From an uncultured Draconibacterium sp. (lineage in GTDB: Bacteria; Bacteroidota; Bacteroidia; Bacteroidales; Prolixibacteraceae), in NCBI RefSeq assembly GCF_963675065.1, contig NZ_OY775906.1:2830001-2894000 (forward strand): DNA of 64,000 nucleotides. The letters run 5' to 3'. Of this stretch, positions 62,438-64,000 are shown in pieces; position 1 is the first letter of the stretch; each line of letters begins with the position of its first letter. The position numbers and the translations under genes were made by a program. The notes below the pieces were generated by a model. The model was not told the origin of the DNA and did not search any database. It saw only the letters and a list, made by a program, of their open reading frames with translations.

Positions 62438-63067
62438 TCAATCGTTTCCTTTTGAAAAAAACCTTGATTTTCTCATTTTTTTATAACTCTCTTTTACGGC
62501 ATTCACTTCATCTTTCAAAAATTTCTCAATGTTTTTAATGGTTACCTCCTCGCCTTTCATTTCAAGTCGCTGTGTAGTAGTTACAGCCTTTGGAACAATT
62601 ACCCACAGAAGCAAATAAACCAATATTCCTGCCCCTGATGTAAACAGTGCAAGCAATACAACTATTAATCTGATAACCACCGGATCCATTTCAAAATAAG
62701 CAGCCAGACCACCACATACTCCTGCTATAACTGTTTGTTCAGGATCGCGATAAAGTTTTCTCTTCCTCGATTTCTGTCCTGCCAATGGTTCTTCTTCACC
62801 TGCCTCCTCCGAAAAATTTTCGGGTGTACCGAGTGTTTCGATGAGTTCCTCTACCCACTCCAAAGTAATAGCCTGGTTTTTCTTGCCCGATTTTTCTGTA
62901 AAAATCTCTGCTATCCTCGCTTCAATATCAGCGAAAATTTCTTTGCCGTCGTCATCCTTGCCAAAATAATTTTTCAGTATTACCATGTATTTCTGTAAGG
63001 CCTCATATGCGTCTTCTTCAATATGAAATACAGTCCCGCTTATGTTTATTGTCAATGTCCTTTTCAT
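62438..63067 (-). CDS. PspC-domain membrane protein
   Basis: 209 residues. An N-terminal region (MKRTLTINISGTVFHIEEDAYEALQKYM ... SGKKNQAITLEWVEELIETLGTPENF) common to Bacteroidota PspC proteins precedes the PspC domain (YRDPEQTVIAGVCGGLAAYFEMDPVVIRLIVVLLALFTSGAGILVYLLLWVIVP) at about 105-160, with a single membrane segment. A basic C-terminal tail follows. It lies 46 bp after the padR gene and probably shares its transcript. PspC proteins take part in envelope stress responses. Confidence 0.93.
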   Translation of the reverse strand: MKRTLTINISGTVFHIEEDAYEALQKYMVILKNYFGKDDDGKEIFADIEARIAEIFTEKSGKKNQAITLEWVEELIETLGTPENFSEEAGEEEPLAGQKSRKRKLYRDPEQTVIAGVCGGLAAYFEMDPVVIRLIVVLLALFTSGAGILVYLLLWVIVPKAVTTTQRLEMKGEEVTIKNIEKFLKDEVNAVKESYKKMRKSRFFSKGND

Positions 63068-63113
63068 TTTTATTGTTTTTTAAAGTTATTACTATTCTTC
63101 TGATTTTTTGCTA

Positions 63114-63446
63114 TTATGCCCTGTTTGTTTTGACTCTTCCAACAGCGTTAACTAATTCACCCCATGAGTCTTCCAGCTCTTGTAAAACGTCTCTACCTTT
63201 TTCGGTAAGTTCATAATATTTTCGAGGTGGTCCCTGGGTAGATTCTTCCCAGCGGTAGGATAATAAACCGTCATTCTTTAGCCGGGTAAGTAACGGATAA
63301 ACAGTACCTTCCACTACTATCATATTGGCATCACGTAAACCTTTGATAACATTCACTGCATACACCGGTTCTTGTTTACATACAAGTAAGATACAGTATT
63401 CCAAAACCCCTTTTCTCATTTGTGCTTTTGTATTCTCTAATTTCAT
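63114..63446 (-). CDS. PadR-family transcriptional regulator
   Basis: 110 residues. Winged helix: LENTKAQMRKGVLEYCILLVCKQEPVYAVNVIKGLRDANMIVVEGTVYPLLTRLKNDGLLSYRWEESTQGPPRKYYELTEKG. The short, C-terminally truncated form (subfamily 2) often precedes PspC genes and represses them. It is followed by the pspC-like gene. The 5' neighbour is the repeat protein gene at 63500. Confidence 0.94.
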   Translation of the reverse strand: MKLENTKAQMRKGVLEYCILLVCKQEPVYAVNVIKGLRDANMIVVEGTVYPLLTRLKNDGLLSYRWEESTQGPPRKYYELTEKGRDVLQELEDSWGELVNAVGRVKTNRA

Positions 63447-63499
63447 GATTTCTGACTTTTAAACGTTTATAATTTTCTTGCTGACAATTTTATATGGAA

Positions 63500-63943
63500 C
63501 TAACGATTCCATACTTTGTCAGAAGTCATCCAGTCTTCCAATTCCAGCGGAGATTCAGTTTCTTCGGCAAACTGAAAAGACCAGTGATTAAAAGTAGCTT
63601 CATCAATCATCCAGGCTTCTACTCCCAAAGCTTTTTCCTGTTCTGTTTGAACATATTGTGTAGAAACATCAAAGCTCGCTTCATCTGTCATCCAAGCTTC
63701 CAGTGCTAATGCTTCTTCTGTCTCCACATCGAAATTTGATATGTAAACATCTGCCCCGGTTGATGATGATTTGTATTCGGTAGAGTTATCAACCATTGCC
63801 AGGGCCATTCCCTTAAAGCTAATAGTTAATGGTAATGATTTTCCTAAATTCTGAGCATTTACACTAATACCCAGAGCTACTAAAACTAATCCTAATGTTA
63901 ATAATCTTGTAGTTACTTTCTGAACATTGTTTTTTGTTTTCAT
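63500..63943 (-). CDS. Secreted protein with three LEAWM-like repeats, hypothetical
   Basis: 147 residues. The signal peptide ends VNAQ (about residue 31). After a beta-type middle part (LGKSLPLTISFKGMALAMVD) come three imperfect repeats: EALALEAWMTDEASFD, KALGVEAWMIDEATFN and SPLELEDWMTSDKVWN, each preceded by Glu-rich spacing of roughly 20-30 residues. No known family is recognised. It lies 53 bp upstream of padR on the same strand, so it may be part of the PadR/PspC unit. Confidence 0.7.
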   Translation of the reverse strand: MKTKNNVQKVTTRLLTLGLVLVALGISVNAQNLGKSLPLTISFKGMALAMVDNSTEYKSSSTGADVYISNFDVETEEALALEAWMTDEASFDVSTQYVQTEQEKALGVEAWMIDEATFNHWSFQFAEETESPLELEDWMTSDKVWNR

Positions 63944-64000
63944 GACTTATCCTCCAGTTGTTTTATTGTTTTCTGTAAAATCTTTTTGTAATTGCTTTCA

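Overview
The window looks like chromosomal DNA of a free-living or sediment Bacteroidota, probably Marinilabiliales/Prolixibacteraceae-like (inference). Reasons: AT-rich sequence with few Shine-Dalgarno motifs, one clean Bacteroidota-type promoter (TTG-N19-TAttTTTG at 51622-51651), a CarboxypepD-regulatory TonB receptor, GIN-domain and DUF6090 proteins, many long hybrid histidine kinases, and PspC/PadR and porin-family genes typical of that phylum. No rRNA, tRNA, CRISPR array, insertion sequence or prophage was recognised.

Layout. 1-6755: a TamA/BamA-like Omp85 protein and the N-terminal part of a TamB-like protein (running off the left edge), an App1-type phosphatase and a diacylglycerol-kinase-like lipid kinase. 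6810-11457: small stress and envelope genes (Rho-N-like, AI-2E/PerM transporter, YihY, Lmo0937-type peptide, CsbD, YtxH, holin-like). 11640-15995: a hybrid kinase with REC and Hpt, an NtrC-type sigma-54 activator and a lone receiver. 16207-18674: mlaEFD lipid transport. 18749-26063: more envelope genes (coiled-coil lipoprotein, MscS, hemerythrin, OmpA/glycine-zipper, porin, DUF1328, M48 protease, VTT protein). 26060-32026: a four-gene operon, ATP-grasp glutathione-synthetase-like protein, glutamate-cysteine ligase and a heterodimeric ABC exporter. 32186-33757: a phosphodiester glycosidase and a small membrane protein. 34261-43579: CheD followed by a PAS histidine kinase, a lone receiver and two large REC-first hybrid kinases. 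43909-46210: a GH130-like lipoprotein and a DUF1080 protein. 46477-51522: DUF6090, a double-DTG retropepsin-like protease, a CPBP protease and two membrane-bound AraC regulators. 51698-56082: a TetR-led operon with its own operator and a frameshifted last gene. 56385-61830: DUF418, a GIN-domain lipoprotein, a TonB receptor and a secreted protein. 62438-63943: PspC, PadR and a protein with repeated LEAWM-like motifs.

How it may work together. The sigma-54 activator at 14136 sits among stress genes, and several of these carry TTGGCAC-like -24 elements upstream, so a kinase-driven sigma-54 envelope-stress regulon is plausible. CheD lies 17 bp before a kinase whose N-terminus is a run of Ala-x-x-Gln-Gln heptads like chemoreceptor modification sites, with no chemotaxis genes nearby. 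I regard a CheD-modified histidine kinase as the most novel hypothesis here. The thiol-synthesis operon with its own asymmetric ABC exporter is the second.
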